A stretch of DNA of 64,000 nucleotides from Nitrospirales bacterium (GTDB lineage Bacteria; Nitrospirota; Nitrospiria; Nitrospirales; UBA8639): positions 1 to 64,000 of the forward strand of contig JAJEJG010000008.1 of the NCBI GenBank assembly GCA_022828225.1, written 5' to 3'. The notes under the pieces were generated by a model, which ran no database searches, was not told the origin of the DNA, and saw nothing but the letters and a program-made list of their open reading frames with translations. Every line of letters starts with the position of its first letter. Within the stretch, counting starts at the first letter, position 1. Below, one piece after another: positions 1 to 8,022 of the stretch. Made by a program: the position numbers and the translations under genes.

Positions 1-1
1 G

Positions 2-151
2 AAGCGGGCGTTGTCGACGAATGACGCGAACGACGTGCAATTCGGCGCCGGGGCGAGCATTCCGGTAGCGTTTGCGGTGTGGGATGGCCAGAACGTGGAA
101 CGGAATGGCATGAAGGGCATCTCCACCTGGTTCACCGCCAAGATGCCGTAA
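2..151 (+). CDS. C-terminus of ethylbenzene-dehydrogenase/NxrC-type heme-binding subunit (partial)
   Basis: Only the last 49 codons are inside the window; the gene enters from the left edge and ends at TAA 149-151. The tail reads PVAFAVWDGQNVERNGMKG followed by STWF, which matches the end of the EB_dh family: the heme b-binding gamma subunits of ethylbenzene and dimethylsulfide dehydrogenases and of nitrite oxidoreductase (NxrC). In that family the subunit passes electrons from a molybdopterin enzyme to a c-type carrier in the periplasm. The family assignment rests on this short tail alone, so the specific enzyme is inference. A strong terminator follows 30 bp downstream. Confidence 0.6.
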   Translation, partial: KRALSTNDANDVQFGAGASIPVAFAVWDGQNVERNGMKGISTWFTAKMP

Positions 152-180
152 CACCGACTTCCGTAGAACGAACACCAAAA

Positions 181-215
181 GAGCCGTCGGCCCTCGGCCG
201 GCGGCTCTTTTTTTA
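181..215 (+). terminator. Rho-independent terminator
   Basis: A GC-rich inverted repeat (GAGCCG..CGGCC / GGCCG..CGGCTC with a 3-nt loop) is followed directly by a run of T (208-214). It lies just after the plus-strand heme-subunit gene and should end its transcript. Confidence 0.85.
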
Positions 216-221
216 TCTTGA

Positions 222-294
222 ATCACTCCCCCCTTGAGGGGGAGTCGCAGAAGCCAAGCCGCAAGGCGAAGGCTGATGCGGTGGGGGGAGTGAT
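222..294. repeat. 73-bp dispersed repeat with inverted ends
   Basis: The element begins ATCACTCCCCCC and ends GGGGGGAGTGAT, so it has terminal inverted repeats. A homologous copy lies in the opposite orientation at 15962-16033 (shared core GAGGGGGAGTCGC and GCGGTGGGGGGA). It is non-coding, and the segment up to the next gene holds nothing else recognisable. Confidence 0.7.
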
Positions 295-352
295 GGGTGA
301 TGATTCTTGTTTGGGGTTGCGGGCTTTCATTCGGAATTCCGAGGGCTCGACG

Positions 353-496
353 TTACCCGTCCTGGCCTTGGGGGCGGGCGCGGCCGAACTGGCGGCGGTT
401 TTCTTGTTGGATGGCTTGCAGGCAGGCTTCGCAGATTTCGCCGTGTTCTTCGGTCATGTAGGTTTCGGTGACTTCTCCACAGCGATCACAGATCAT
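353..496 (-). CDS. Small zinc-ribbon-like protein (47 aa)
   Basis: A 47-residue reading frame starting ATG at 496 overlaps the 3' end of lspA by 11 bp, which suggests translational coupling. The protein begins [14 protein letters not shown] and continues EICEACLQAIQ, giving two CxxC knuckles about 18 residues apart, the layout of a one-zinc treble-clef or ribbon fold. The C-terminus is basic and polar. I do not recognise a named family. Its operon position after ileS-lspA is clear but gives no function. It is short, yet the paired CxxC motifs and coupling make a real gene likely. Confidence 0.65.
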   Translation of the reverse strand: MICDRCGEVTETYMTEEHGEICEACLQAIQQENRRQFGRARPQGQDG

Positions 497-1049
497 GGCT
501 TCTCCCTTTCTCTTTGTCGTTCGGGGTCCCTTCTTCGGTTGCCGTGATGGGAGCGGGGCTTTCTCGTTTGTTATCCATGGCGAACAGGATCAACAGGGAT
601 ACGACGCCCACGGTGATGGCGCTGTCCGCCACGTTGAAGGCCGGCCAGTGGTAGCCGCCCACGTAAAAGTCGAGAAAATCCACGACTTCGCCGTATTGCA
701 ACCGGTCGAGCAGGTTCCCGATCGCCCCGCCGAAAATGCCGGAGACGCTGAGTTGGCCACACACGTCCGCCGGGTGCATGCGATAGAAGATCGTCCCCAG
801 CAGCCCGAGCGCGAAGATCGACGTGCCAGCGAAAAAGATGAGCCGGAACGCGCTGTTGCTCGTGGCAAACATGCCGAAGGCCGCGCCGGGGTTCCGGATA
901 TAGGTCAGGTTGAAAAACCCGGCGATGATGGGGATGGATTCGTGCAAGTGCATGGTATGCATCACGAAGGTCTTGGTGATTTGATCCAGGACCACGATGA
1001 CGAGCCCGACGCCAAGCAGGATGCCCCACCGATGGGATCCGGTGTTCAC
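486..1049 (-). CDS. lspA: Lipoprotein signal peptidase II
   Basis: LspA is the inner-membrane aspartyl protease that removes the signal peptide of lipidated prolipoproteins. Four hydrophobic segments are visible. The two catalytic Asp motifs are present: [14 protein letters not shown] and [11 protein letters not shown]. The start chosen is GTG at 1049: it overlaps the ileS stop as GTGA and has a GAGG ribosome-binding site 7 nt upstream. An ATG at 1067 has no such site. The ileS-lspA order is common in bacteria. The last 20 or so residues are a polar tail beyond the usual family end. Lipoproteins in this window (BamD-like, TlpA-like) would be substrates. Confidence 0.95.
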   Translation of the reverse strand: MNTGSHRWGILLGVGLVIVVLDQITKTFVMHTMHLHESIPIIAGFFNLTYIRNPGAAFGMFATSNSAFRLIFFAGTSIFALGLLGTIFYRMHPADVCGQLSVSGIFGGAIGNLLDRLQYGEVVDFLDFYVGGYHWPAFNVADSAITVGVVSLLILFAMDNKRESPAPITATEEGTPNDKEKGRSHDL

Positions 1050-3895
1050 GCCACGGCCTCGATGCACCGGTCACAGAGCGTTGGATGTTCGGACACGCTG
1101 CCCACGGAGGCACGATAATTCCAGCAGCGCTCGCATTTTTCTCCCTCCGCCTTCACGACGTTCACGCTCATGCCCAATGCTTCATCACTGGCCAACTGTC
1201 TTTCACCGGCCGGGTTCCCGGTTGGATGGAGGACCACCTGGGACACGATAAACAGCGCGGGCAACTCGTGTTCATAGGCTTGCAGGAACTCGTGCAAGGC
1301 CGGCACGACGTTGAGCACCACGCGCGCTTCCAGCGAGGAGCCGATGATTTTTTCTCGCCGCTGTTCTTCCAAGGCCGACAGGACCACGGTGCGGATGGCC
1401 AGCAATCGTTTCCAGTTGGCGTCCAGTTCCGCTTCACCGGGTATGGCCACGGGCTCGGGAAAGGTTGCGAGGTGAACCGAGTCCTCCGGCGACGGTTCCC
1501 TGCCCGGCACCGCGTCCCACACGTCTTCCGCGGTAAAACTCAGGACGGGGGCCATGAGTTTGGCCAAACCCGTGACGATTTGGAACAGGACCATTTGCGA
1601 GCCCCGTCGCAGGGGTGAGTCCGCCCGAAAGGTGTAGAGCCGGTCCTTCAGAATATCCAGGTAGGTCGCGCTCATGTCCACGGAGCAGAAGTAGTCCAGT
1701 TCGTGCACGATTTGCCGGAAATCGAAATCCTCGTATCCCTTACGGACCTGACTGATGAGGTTGTTGAATCGCAGCAGGGCCCACCGGTCCAACTCCGGCA
1801 AGTGTGCTATCTCCACCTGATGCGCCGGATCATGCGGGGCGAAGTCGTAGACATTGCTGAGCAAATACCGGCAGGTATTCCGGATTTTCCGGTAGGCCTC
1901 CACCAATTGCGTGAGGATCTGCGATGAGATGCGCAGGTCTTCCTGATAATCCTGGGCCGCGACCCACAACCGCAGGATTTCCGCGCCGTGCTGTTTGATC
2001 ACGTCCTGTGGCGACACCACGTTGCCCGCGGACTTGGACATCTTCTTGCCCTGCCCGTCCACCACGAACCCGTGGGTCAGTACGGCCCGGTAGGGCGCCT
2101 GTCCGTCCGTGGTGACGGATGACAGGAGCGCGCTGTGGAACCATCCCCGGTGCTGGTCCGACCCTTCCAGATACAGGCTCGCCGGCCACCAGTCGTCCTG
2201 CTGTTTCACGACCGCGGCATGACTCACCCCCGACTCGAACCATACGTCCAGGATGTCCTGTTCCTTGTTGAACCCGGTGGCCCCGCATTTTTCGCAGACT
2301 GTACCTGCCGGGAGCAGTTCCTGCGCCGTGCGTTCGAACCACACGTCCGCGCCATACTCGCTCACCAGGCCCGCAATCCGCTCGATGATTTGCGGGTCGA
2401 TCAACGGCTCCTGGCATTGCGCACAGGTAAACCCGGGAATCGGCGTGCCCCAGATCCGTTGACGGGACAGGCACCAGTCCGGCCGATTCTCGATCATGCC
2501 GTAGATGCGCTCACGGCCTCGTCCCGGGATCCATTGCACGCCGTCGATTTCTTCGAGCGCCCGCTCGCGCAACCGGCCTTCGTCCATGGACACGAACCAT
2601 TGCTGCGTGGCGCGAAAGATCACCGGCTTTTTGCAGCGCCAGCAATGGGGATAGGAATGATTCAATTTATCATGGCCCAGCAACACTTCCAGTTGCTTTA
2701 GCTTTTCCACGATCGCCGGATTGGCTTTGAACACGTGCTGCCCGGCAAACGCCTGCACCTCGTCCGTGAAACGCCCGTAATCATCCACGGGCACCTTTAT
2801 TTGCAGGGGTTCCGTGAGCGTCTTCTGCCCGGGCGCGTTGTACTTCATGGCAAGCAGGTAGTCGTCCATCCCATGGCCCGGCGCGATATGCACGCACCCC
2901 GTTCCCTGTTCCAGTGTTACGAAGTCGCCGAGCAGAATCGGCGACAGTCCTTCATCCAAGGGTCGTTGACAGCGAAGAGCCTCGAACCCGTCACGGCCTT
3001 TTTTCCGGGCGATGATCTCCGGGGCTTTCAACTCACAGGCTTTGGACATCTCTTCGACCAGCTTTTCCGCCATGACCAGCACTTCGTTTCCGACGCGGAC
3101 GAACGCATAGTCGATCTCGGGATGCATCGCTACGGCCTGATTCGCCGGAAGCGTCCAGGGCGTCGTGGTCCATATGACGATGGAGACTTTCTCAATTCCC
3201 TCGACGCCTTCGAGGCCGGCAAGGCCCAGCCGTTCCCTTGAGGCCGCATCGAACGGAAATTTCACGTACACGGAGGGCGACTCATGGTCCATGTATTCGA
3301 CCTCGGCCTCGGCCAGGGCGGTCTGGTCCTGCGTGCACCACAGCACGGGTTTCAGCCCTTTGTATACCCCGCCCCGCTCCACGAATTTGCCGAACTCCCT
3401 GATGATGGTCGCTTCGTAGGCCTTGTCCATCGTGAGGTAAGGACGGTCCCAATCACCCAGGACGCCCAACCGCTGAAACTCGTCCCGCTGGATGTTCCAG
3501 AATTTGTCCGCGTACTCGCGACATTGCCGGCGCAGGTCCGTGGCGCTCATGTCCCTTTTTTTCTCGCCGAGTTGCTTCGTGACCTGGTGTTCGATGGGCA
3601 GTCCGTGGCAATCCCAGCCCGGCACGTAGGGCGCCCGCATGCCTTCCATGGTGCGGGACTTGACGATGATGTCCTTGAGAATTTTATTGAGCGCGTGGCC
3701 GATGTGAATATGGCCGTTGGCATACGGCGGGCCGTCATGCAAGACGTAGAGCGGTTTGCCCGCGCGTGACGCCTGAATACGTTGATAGAGCCCCTGCTTC
3801 ATCCACCGGGCGACGAATTCCGGCTCGCGGTTCGGCAGGTTCCCTTTCATGGGGAACGCCGTCTTGGGTAGATTGAGCGTTGATTTATAGTCCAT
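1046..3895 (-). CDS. ileS: Isoleucyl-tRNA synthetase
   Basis: Class I aminoacyl-tRNA synthetase, 949 residues, charging tRNA-Ile in the cytoplasm. Visible motifs are HIGH at residues 64-67 ([11 protein letters not shown]), KMSKS ([10 protein letters not shown], around residue 610), the CP1 editing domain between them ([14 protein letters not shown]), and a C-terminal zinc knuckle CERCWNY..CDRC typical of bacterial IleRS. The length is normal. It is the first gene of an operon with lspA and the small zinc-ribbon gene. The 249-bp upstream spacer is filled by repeats, so the promoter is not obvious. Confidence 0.97.
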   Translation of the reverse strand: MDYKSTLNLPKTAFPMKGNLPNREPEFVARWMKQGLYQRIQASRAGKPLYVLHDGPPYANGHIHIGHALNKILKDIIVKSRTMEGMRAPYVPGWDCHGLPIEHQVTKQLGEKKRDMSATDLRRQCREYADKFWNIQRDEFQRLGVLGDWDRPYLTMDKAYEATIIREFGKFVERGGVYKGLKPVLWCTQDQTALAEAEVEYMDHESPSVYVKFPFDAASRERLGLAGLEGVEGIEKVSIVIWTTTPWTLPANQAVAMHPEIDYAFVRVGNEVLVMAEKLVEEMSKACELKAPEIIARKKGRDGFEALRCQRPLDEGLSPILLGDFVTLEQGTGCVHIAPGHGMDDYLLAMKYNAPGQKTLTEPLQIKVPVDDYGRFTDEVQAFAGQHVFKANPAIVEKLKQLEVLLGHDKLNHSYPHCWRCKKPVIFRATQQWFVSMDEGRLRERALEEIDGVQWIPGRGRERIYGMIENRPDWCLSRQRIWGTPIPGFTCAQCQEPLIDPQIIERIAGLVSEYGADVWFERTAQELLPAGTVCEKCGATGFNKEQDILDVWFESGVSHAAVVKQQDDWWPASLYLEGSDQHRGWFHSALLSSVTTDGQAPYRAVLTHGFVVDGQGKKMSKSAGNVVSPQDVIKQHGAEILRLWVAAQDYQEDLRISSQILTQLVEAYRKIRNTCRYLLSNVYDFAPHDPAHQVEIAHLPELDRWALLRFNNLISQVRKGYEDFDFRQIVHELDYFCSVDMSATYLDILKDRLYTFRADSPLRRGSQMVLFQIVTGLAKLMAPVLSFTAEDVWDAVPGREPSPEDSVHLATFPEPVAIPGEAELDANWKRLLAIRTVVLSALEEQRREKIIGSSLEARVVLNVVPALHEFLQAYEHELPALFIVSQVVLHPTGNPAGERQLASDEALGMSVNVVKAEGEKCERCWNYRASVGSVSEHPTLCDRCIEAVA

Positions 3896-3929
3896 GGTTC
3901 AATGTGTAGCGGCGGGATCTCATCCCGCC

Positions 3930-4080
3930 CGACAAATCCCTCTACCTCCCCTAGCCCCTCCTTACAAAGGAGGGGAATCAACGTCATGCCTGGTTGTCCC
4001 TCTTGCCGGAACGCCCACCGGCGGGTGGCGTTTCCTCCCCTTTGTAAGGGGAGGTGAAGGAGGGGTAGAGGCCGCTGTAG
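3930..4080. repeat. CCCCTCC-type imperfect inverted repeat in spacer
   Basis: The spacer between ileS and nadA contains CCTCCCCTAGCCCCTCC with TTACAAAGGAGGGG, and then a mirrored CCTCCCCTTTGTAAGGGGAGG with GGAGGGGTAGAGG. The arms can pair over a long distance. Related hairpins occur at 18955-19012, 35120-35161 and 37688-37717, so this is a dispersed family. No gene is visible here. Confidence 0.6.
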
Positions 4081-4144
4081 TGGCGATATCCCCGCTCGGA
4101 GACGAGGATGGTCAACGAATAACGAACAGCGACAATCCCGCTCG

Positions 4145-5254
4145 TTAGCTGACCGCCATCATTCGGTCGAGCGCGACCCGGGCCAAGGCCTTATCGTCGA
4201 CGGGCACGGCAATCCGGTTCACCACGCAACCTTGGGCGAGATTCTCCATGCTCCAACACAGGTGAGCGGCATCGATCCGGAACATGGTCGCGCACCGGCA
4301 GACGGTGGGAGACAGGAAAAACACCTGCTTGTCGGTTTCTTCGTGTTTCAGCCGGTTGACCAGGTTCAACTCCGTGCCTACGACCCAGAGGGTCCCCGGT
4401 TCCGCCTGCTTGACCGTCCGAATAATGGTTTCGGTGGACCCGACCACATCGGCTTGATTGACCACGTCTTCGTGACATTCCGGGTGTACGATGACCTGAA
4501 TCCCCGGGTAGGTCTTGCGGAAATACTCCACGTGCGCGGGTTGAAACATCTGATGGACGCTGCAATGCCCCTTCCATAATATCAGGCGGGCTTTTCGGAT
4601 CGCCTCTTTCGTGTTCCCGCCGTACGGCAGGTACGGGTCCCAGACGATCATCTGCTCCCGCGGCATCCCCATGGCATTGGCCACGTTGCGGCCCAGGTGC
4701 TCGTCCGGGAAGAACAGGATTTTTTCCCTCCGGGCCCAGCACCATTCCATGACAGCCTTGGCATTGGACGACGTACAGGTAATGCCCCCGTGCTCCCCGC
4801 AAAAGGCCTTGAGGTCCGCGGCGGAGTTCACGTACACCGCGGGCATGACGTCCTCTTCAACGGACAGCACGCGCCCGAGTTCTTCCCAACACTGGTCCAC
4901 CTGCTCGATGGCCGCCATGTCCGCCATGGAACACCCTGCGGCCAGATCTGGTAAAATGACGGTCTGGTTCGACCGGCTCAGAATATCCGCGGTTTCGGCC
5001 ATGAAGTGGACTCCGCAAAAGACCACGTAGGGGTGCTGCGACCGCTCCGCGGCCAACTTGGACAGCAACAGGGAATCCCCCCTGAGGTCGGCGTGCACGA
5101 TGACTTCATCCCGCTGGTAGTTATGCCCCAGGATCAACACCCGGTCGCCGAGCGCCTTCTTGGCGGCCCTGGTCCGGTCAAAAAGTTCCTCGGCCGGGAC
5201 CGACTCGTACTCGGTAATGGGGAATGCCCCGGTTTCAACGGAATTCACGCACAC
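4145..5254 (-). CDS. nadA: Quinolinate synthase A
   Basis: NadA condenses iminoaspartate with dihydroxyacetone phosphate to quinolinate in de novo NAD synthesis, using a [4Fe-4S] cluster. The 369-residue protein shows the family motifs: LGHNYQRDEV near the N-terminus, a cluster Cys in VVFCGVHFMAETA, GGITCTSSNAKAVMEW, and CRCATMFRID near the C-terminus. Length is normal for the Bacillus/cyanobacterial-type enzyme. nadB and nadC are not adjacent. A sigma70-like promoter lies about 110 bp upstream. The leader and first codons have a diverged duplicate at 11529-11725. Confidence 0.95.
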   Translation of the reverse strand: MCVNSVETGAFPITEYESVPAEELFDRTRAAKKALGDRVLILGHNYQRDEVIVHADLRGDSLLLSKLAAERSQHPYVVFCGVHFMAETADILSRSNQTVILPDLAAGCSMADMAAIEQVDQCWEELGRVLSVEEDVMPAVYVNSAADLKAFCGEHGGITCTSSNAKAVMEWCWARREKILFFPDEHLGRNVANAMGMPREQMIVWDPYLPYGGNTKEAIRKARLILWKGHCSVHQMFQPAHVEYFRKTYPGIQVIVHPECHEDVVNQADVVGSTETIIRTVKQAEPGTLWVVGTELNLVNRLKHEETDKQVFFLSPTVCRCATMFRIDAAHLCWSMENLAQGCVVNRIAVPVDDKALARVALDRMMAVS

Positions 5255-5395
5255 ACCTCGTATTCCGGTGACTCAAATCTTCTCACTGGATTGCTCCTTT
5301 GCTCGATCCTTCGCTTCGCTCAGGACAGGCTCTCAAGCATGGACCGAGTCTAAACTTATAATTGTAGCAGATATGAAACATCCTGCAACAGTGTC
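5221..5395. repeat. nadA leader, copy A of a diverged long direct repeat
   Basis: This segment holds the nadA start codons, leader and promoter. It aligns along its length with 11529-11725 in the same orientation, sharing for example TTCACGCA, GCTCGATCCTTCGCTTCGCT, TCTCAAGCATG, ACCGAGTC and CATCCTGCAACAGTG. Together the copies bracket the accessory island. It also contains a CTTCGCTCAGGACAGG-type dispersed repeat. Confidence 0.7.
5361..5388 (-). promoter_or_regulatory. Likely sigma70 promoter of nadA
   Basis: On the minus strand, TTGCAG (5388-5383) and TACAAT (5366-5361) are separated by 16 bp. Both hexamers are almost unchanged in the duplicated leader at 11.7 kb (TTGCAG, TACAAC) while flanking bases have drifted. 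The predicted 5' leader is about 100 nt. Confidence 0.6.
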
Positions 5396-5531
5396 GCTGT
5401 CGGAACTTTATGTAGCAAAATCTGCAGGGACGGAATGGGGGCGTGAAGATGGTCTGCGACCCGAACATTGATCCGACCTGGAGGTGATGGTTCTGGTAAC
5501 ATTGACCCGAAAGGAAGAAAGGTCTTTTGCC

Positions 5532-5729
5532 ATGAAAAAGAAGCGGTACACGGATGAGCAGATTGGGTTGGTGTTGCGCCAAGCCGAGACGGAGACCCCG
5601 ATCGGCGCGGTGTACCGCAACATGGGGAGTTCGGACCAGACCTGTTATCGCTGGAAGAAGCAGTTTGTCGGGCTGGGCGTGGCCGAACTCCGACGGCTCA
5701 AGCAACTGGAAGAGGAGCACGGGCGGTAG
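5532..5729 (+). pseudogene. IS3-family transposase OrfA (remnant element)
   Basis: A 65-residue protein beginning MKKKRYTDEQIGLVLRQAE with a helix-turn-helix (VYRNMGSSDQTCYRWKKQF) is a typical IS3-family OrfA N-terminus. It is shorter than a full OrfA, and its stop codon overlaps the start of a truncated OrfB remnant. Most of the element is deleted, so it is unlikely to be active. An upstream ATG at 5484 exists, but ATG 5532 matches the family start. Confidence 0.75.
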
Positions 5730-6079
5730 AGATCCTGAATGGCCCCATTCAGACCTGGGGCAAGCCCCACGCCATCCGTGGTGACAATGGTCCGGAGTTT
5801 GCCGGACGGGTTCTGGATCAATGGGCATACTGGCACGGCATCGAACTCGACTTCTCGCGACCCGGTAAACCCACGGATAATGCATATATCAAGGCGTTCA
5901 ATGCGCGCCTACGGGCCGAGTACTTGACTGCCTCCTGGTTCTTATCGATGCGCGACGCCAAAGACCGGCTCGAAAGGTGGAGACAGGCCGACAACACCGC
6001 ACGGCCGCATTCGGCGCTCGGCAATTTGACGCCGAGGGCCTTCGCACGCCAAGCTTGCGAGGCCAGAAAAATCGCATAG
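5726..6079 (+). pseudogene. IS3-family transposase OrfB, C-terminal remnant
   Basis: An open stretch of 117 codons with no proper start encodes the last third of an IS3 integrase core: RGDNGPEFAGRVLDQW, ELDFSRPGKPTDNAYIKAFN, ARPHSALGNLTPRAFARQ. The second catalytic Asp is present (RGDNGPEF). The first Asp region is deleted, and the catalytic Glu of the usual NAFIESFN motif is replaced by Lys (NAYIKAFN). It is therefore dead by both deletion and substitution. The element end just after the stop (ATGCTGCACCAAATTCGGGG) recurs at about 7968 and 10805. Confidence 0.8.
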
Positions 6080-6154
6080 ATGCTGCACCAAATTCGGGGG
6101 CAGGGCCAGCATTGGCCTTTGGTAACAGATGATGCGGAGCATTCAGGGTAGTCG

Positions 6155-7498
6155 ATGAAACCAATCGCTTTAACACGTACATGCGTGAAGGGTGTTTCTC
6201 TTGCCCTTCATCGTTCTGCCTTCATCCTTCTGCTGTTGGTCTTCCACTTGCCGCACAACGCAGCAGGCATGCTGTTGCAAAAGAGTCGTCATGCTGTATG
6301 GGAAATCAATAATTATAATATGAAACCAGGGGAAGCTTTAGGCAAATACTCTCCCAGCAGAGGGACCGCCTTTGCCATCAGTTCCAATACATTCATCAGC
6401 AATTTCCATGTTTTTCGGAATCTCGTATATGGAGGTGCTTCTCTTAACGGCATCTCTCTTGTGCAAGAAAATAATCCCACTCAACTTAAGGTCAATCGGG
6501 TTCTCTCCGTGTCGGCAACTTATGACTTAGTTCTCTTTGAAATAAAAGGAAGTGTTGAAAACTATTTGAACCTTGCAAAGTCTTCTTCTTTAAGTGAGAA
6601 CCACCAACTGCTCGTCCTTGGGTATTTAAAGGGGGAAGTCACAGAAGTCCAGAAATCTGGAAATGTCATTTATGAGGACGCCCTCTCTTACGGGTTTCAA
6701 TCCCATCGTGGAAGCCTGAGTGGAATGAGTGGGGGGCCTGTTTTAAATGAAAGTGGAGAGGTTGTGGGAGTATCCCACGGTAATGCAAAATCTGCCCCCT
6801 ATGTATATGTGGTCAAAACAAAAAATGTCCACAGTTTTATTTCCGGAGATCTCGGCATAGAGTGTGACGACATTTATCTCAAATCATGTATCTTGCTGGG
6901 AATGGCTTGGACTGAGGAACTGGCCCAAAATGGTGATCCCATAGCCCAATTCCAAATCGCTCGTTCAGATTCCTATATTACTCTTACTCCCAAAAACCCA
7001 TCATTAAAGTTACACTGGCTAGAAGAGTCTGCCAAAAGTGGCTTTGTCCCCTCTCAATACCTATTGGGAAACAAATATTATTATGGAAAAGATGCCAATA
7101 TCAGAAAAGACTTTGAAACAGCCTTTTATTGGCACCAGAAGGCAGCCGATCAAAATCATGTTTTCTCTCAAGGAATACTTGGGTTTATGTATTACTACGG
7201 ACAAGGAACAGAGAAAGATCTCGAAAAAGCTACCTATTGGATGCAAAAAGCCGCCGACCAAGGAGACACATTCTATCAAGACTTTCTACGAGAAACAATT
7301 TGGCCGCAGCTCAACACAGAAGCCAAAGAAGGTCTACTTAAGGCGTACGCTCGGAAAACCCTAAGACAAGAACTGACTCTTCTCAAAGAAAAACTGGAAG
7401 AAAAGTTGTATTCTCGCTTTCCAGGCTGTACGGAAACGCCTGACCCATGTGGTATGCTCATTGAAGGCCTCATGAAGGAGACCCTTAAGGGTTTTTGA
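6155..7498 (+). CDS. Secreted trypsin-like serine protease with Sel1 repeats
   Basis: The 447-residue protein has an N-terminal hydrophobic segment (residues about 21-38, AFILLLLVF) that looks like a signal peptide. A chymotrypsin-fold protease domain follows with a complete triad: His85 (FISNFHVFRN), Asp124 (ATYDLVLFEI) and Ser192 (SGMSGGPV). Residues about 250-370 hold Sel1/TPR-like units ending AFYWHQKAADQ and ATYWMQKAADQG, a protein-binding solenoid. The C-terminus is Lys/Leu rich. Base composition is clearly more A+T rich than the neighbouring core genes, and IS3 remnants lie on both sides, so transfer is likely. Substrate unknown; action in the periplasm is inferred from the signal peptide. 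Confidence 0.8.
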   Translation: MKPIALTRTCVKGVSLALHRSAFILLLLVFHLPHNAAGMLLQKSRHAVWEINNYNMKPGEALGKYSPSRGTAFAISSNTFISNFHVFRNLVYGGASLNGISLVQENNPTQLKVNRVLSVSATYDLVLFEIKGSVENYLNLAKSSSLSENHQLLVLGYLKGEVTEVQKSGNVIYEDALSYGFQSHRGSLSGMSGGPVLNESGEVVGVSHGNAKSAPYVYVVKTKNVHSFISGDLGIECDDIYLKSCILLGMAWTEELAQNGDPIAQFQIARSDSYITLTPKNPSLKLHWLEESAKSGFVPSQYLLGNKYYYGKDANIRKDFETAFYWHQKAADQNHVFSQGILGFMYYYGQGTEKDLEKATYWMQKAADQGDTFYQDFLRETIWPQLNTEAKEGLLKAYARKTLRQELTLLKEKLEEKLYSRFPGCTETPDPCGMLIEGLMKETLKGF

Positions 7499-7637
7499 GG
7501 TGGACATGGCGTTTGGCTTTCCGTCTCGACCGACTCGCCGTCCGTCTCCAGCAGACTTCGCCTCCCTTGTAAGCCTCCCCGTTTAAGAGACATGTGATAA
7601 ATGACGCTTTCTGGCAGAATGCAGGCAGGAGTTCCCG

Positions 7638-8000
7638 ATGAAAAGGTCGCGATTTACGGAGACACAGATCGTTTCGCTTTTAAAGGATGCGGGATGTGGG
7701 GTGAAGGAGCTGTGCCGCAAACACGGGGCAGCGAGGCCACGTGCTACAACGGGAAGTTGAGGTACGGGGGGATGAGCGCCTCAGAGTCGCACCGCTACCG
7801 GTCCACGGCCGATCCGCAGCACGAGTTGCGGCTGCGCCTCAAGGAGTTGGCGGCGGCCCGCGTCCGGTACGGGTATCGTCGCCGGCCTGGGCGGCTTCGG
7901 CGGGAGAGCTGGCCGAGCAATGTCAAGCGGGGCTATCGTCTCGACACAGAGGCCAGAAAAATCGCATAGATGCTGGACCAACTTCGGGGGCAGGGCCACG
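7638..8000 (+). mobile_element. IS3-family element remnant
   Basis: A short OrfA start (MKRSRFTETQIVSLLKDAGC, then KELCRKHGA) runs into a frameshift and stop. The OrfB-like stretch LRLRLKELAAARVRYGYRR follows, and the copy ends with the same 3' sequence as the 6.1-kb remnant (AGAAAAATCGCATAGATGCT). Internal parts are missing. This is a different IS3 subtype in its OrfA from the 5.5-kb copy, but the shared right end suggests recombination between related elements. Confidence 0.75.
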
Positions 8001-8022
8001 AAGCGTAATCCGAGAATTCCAG

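Noticed and set aside
218-547. Plus-strand frame over the 73-bp repeat and lspA 3' end
   Set aside because: Low-complexity repeat translation that overlaps the zinc-ribbon and lspA genes on the other strand; no ribosome-binding site.
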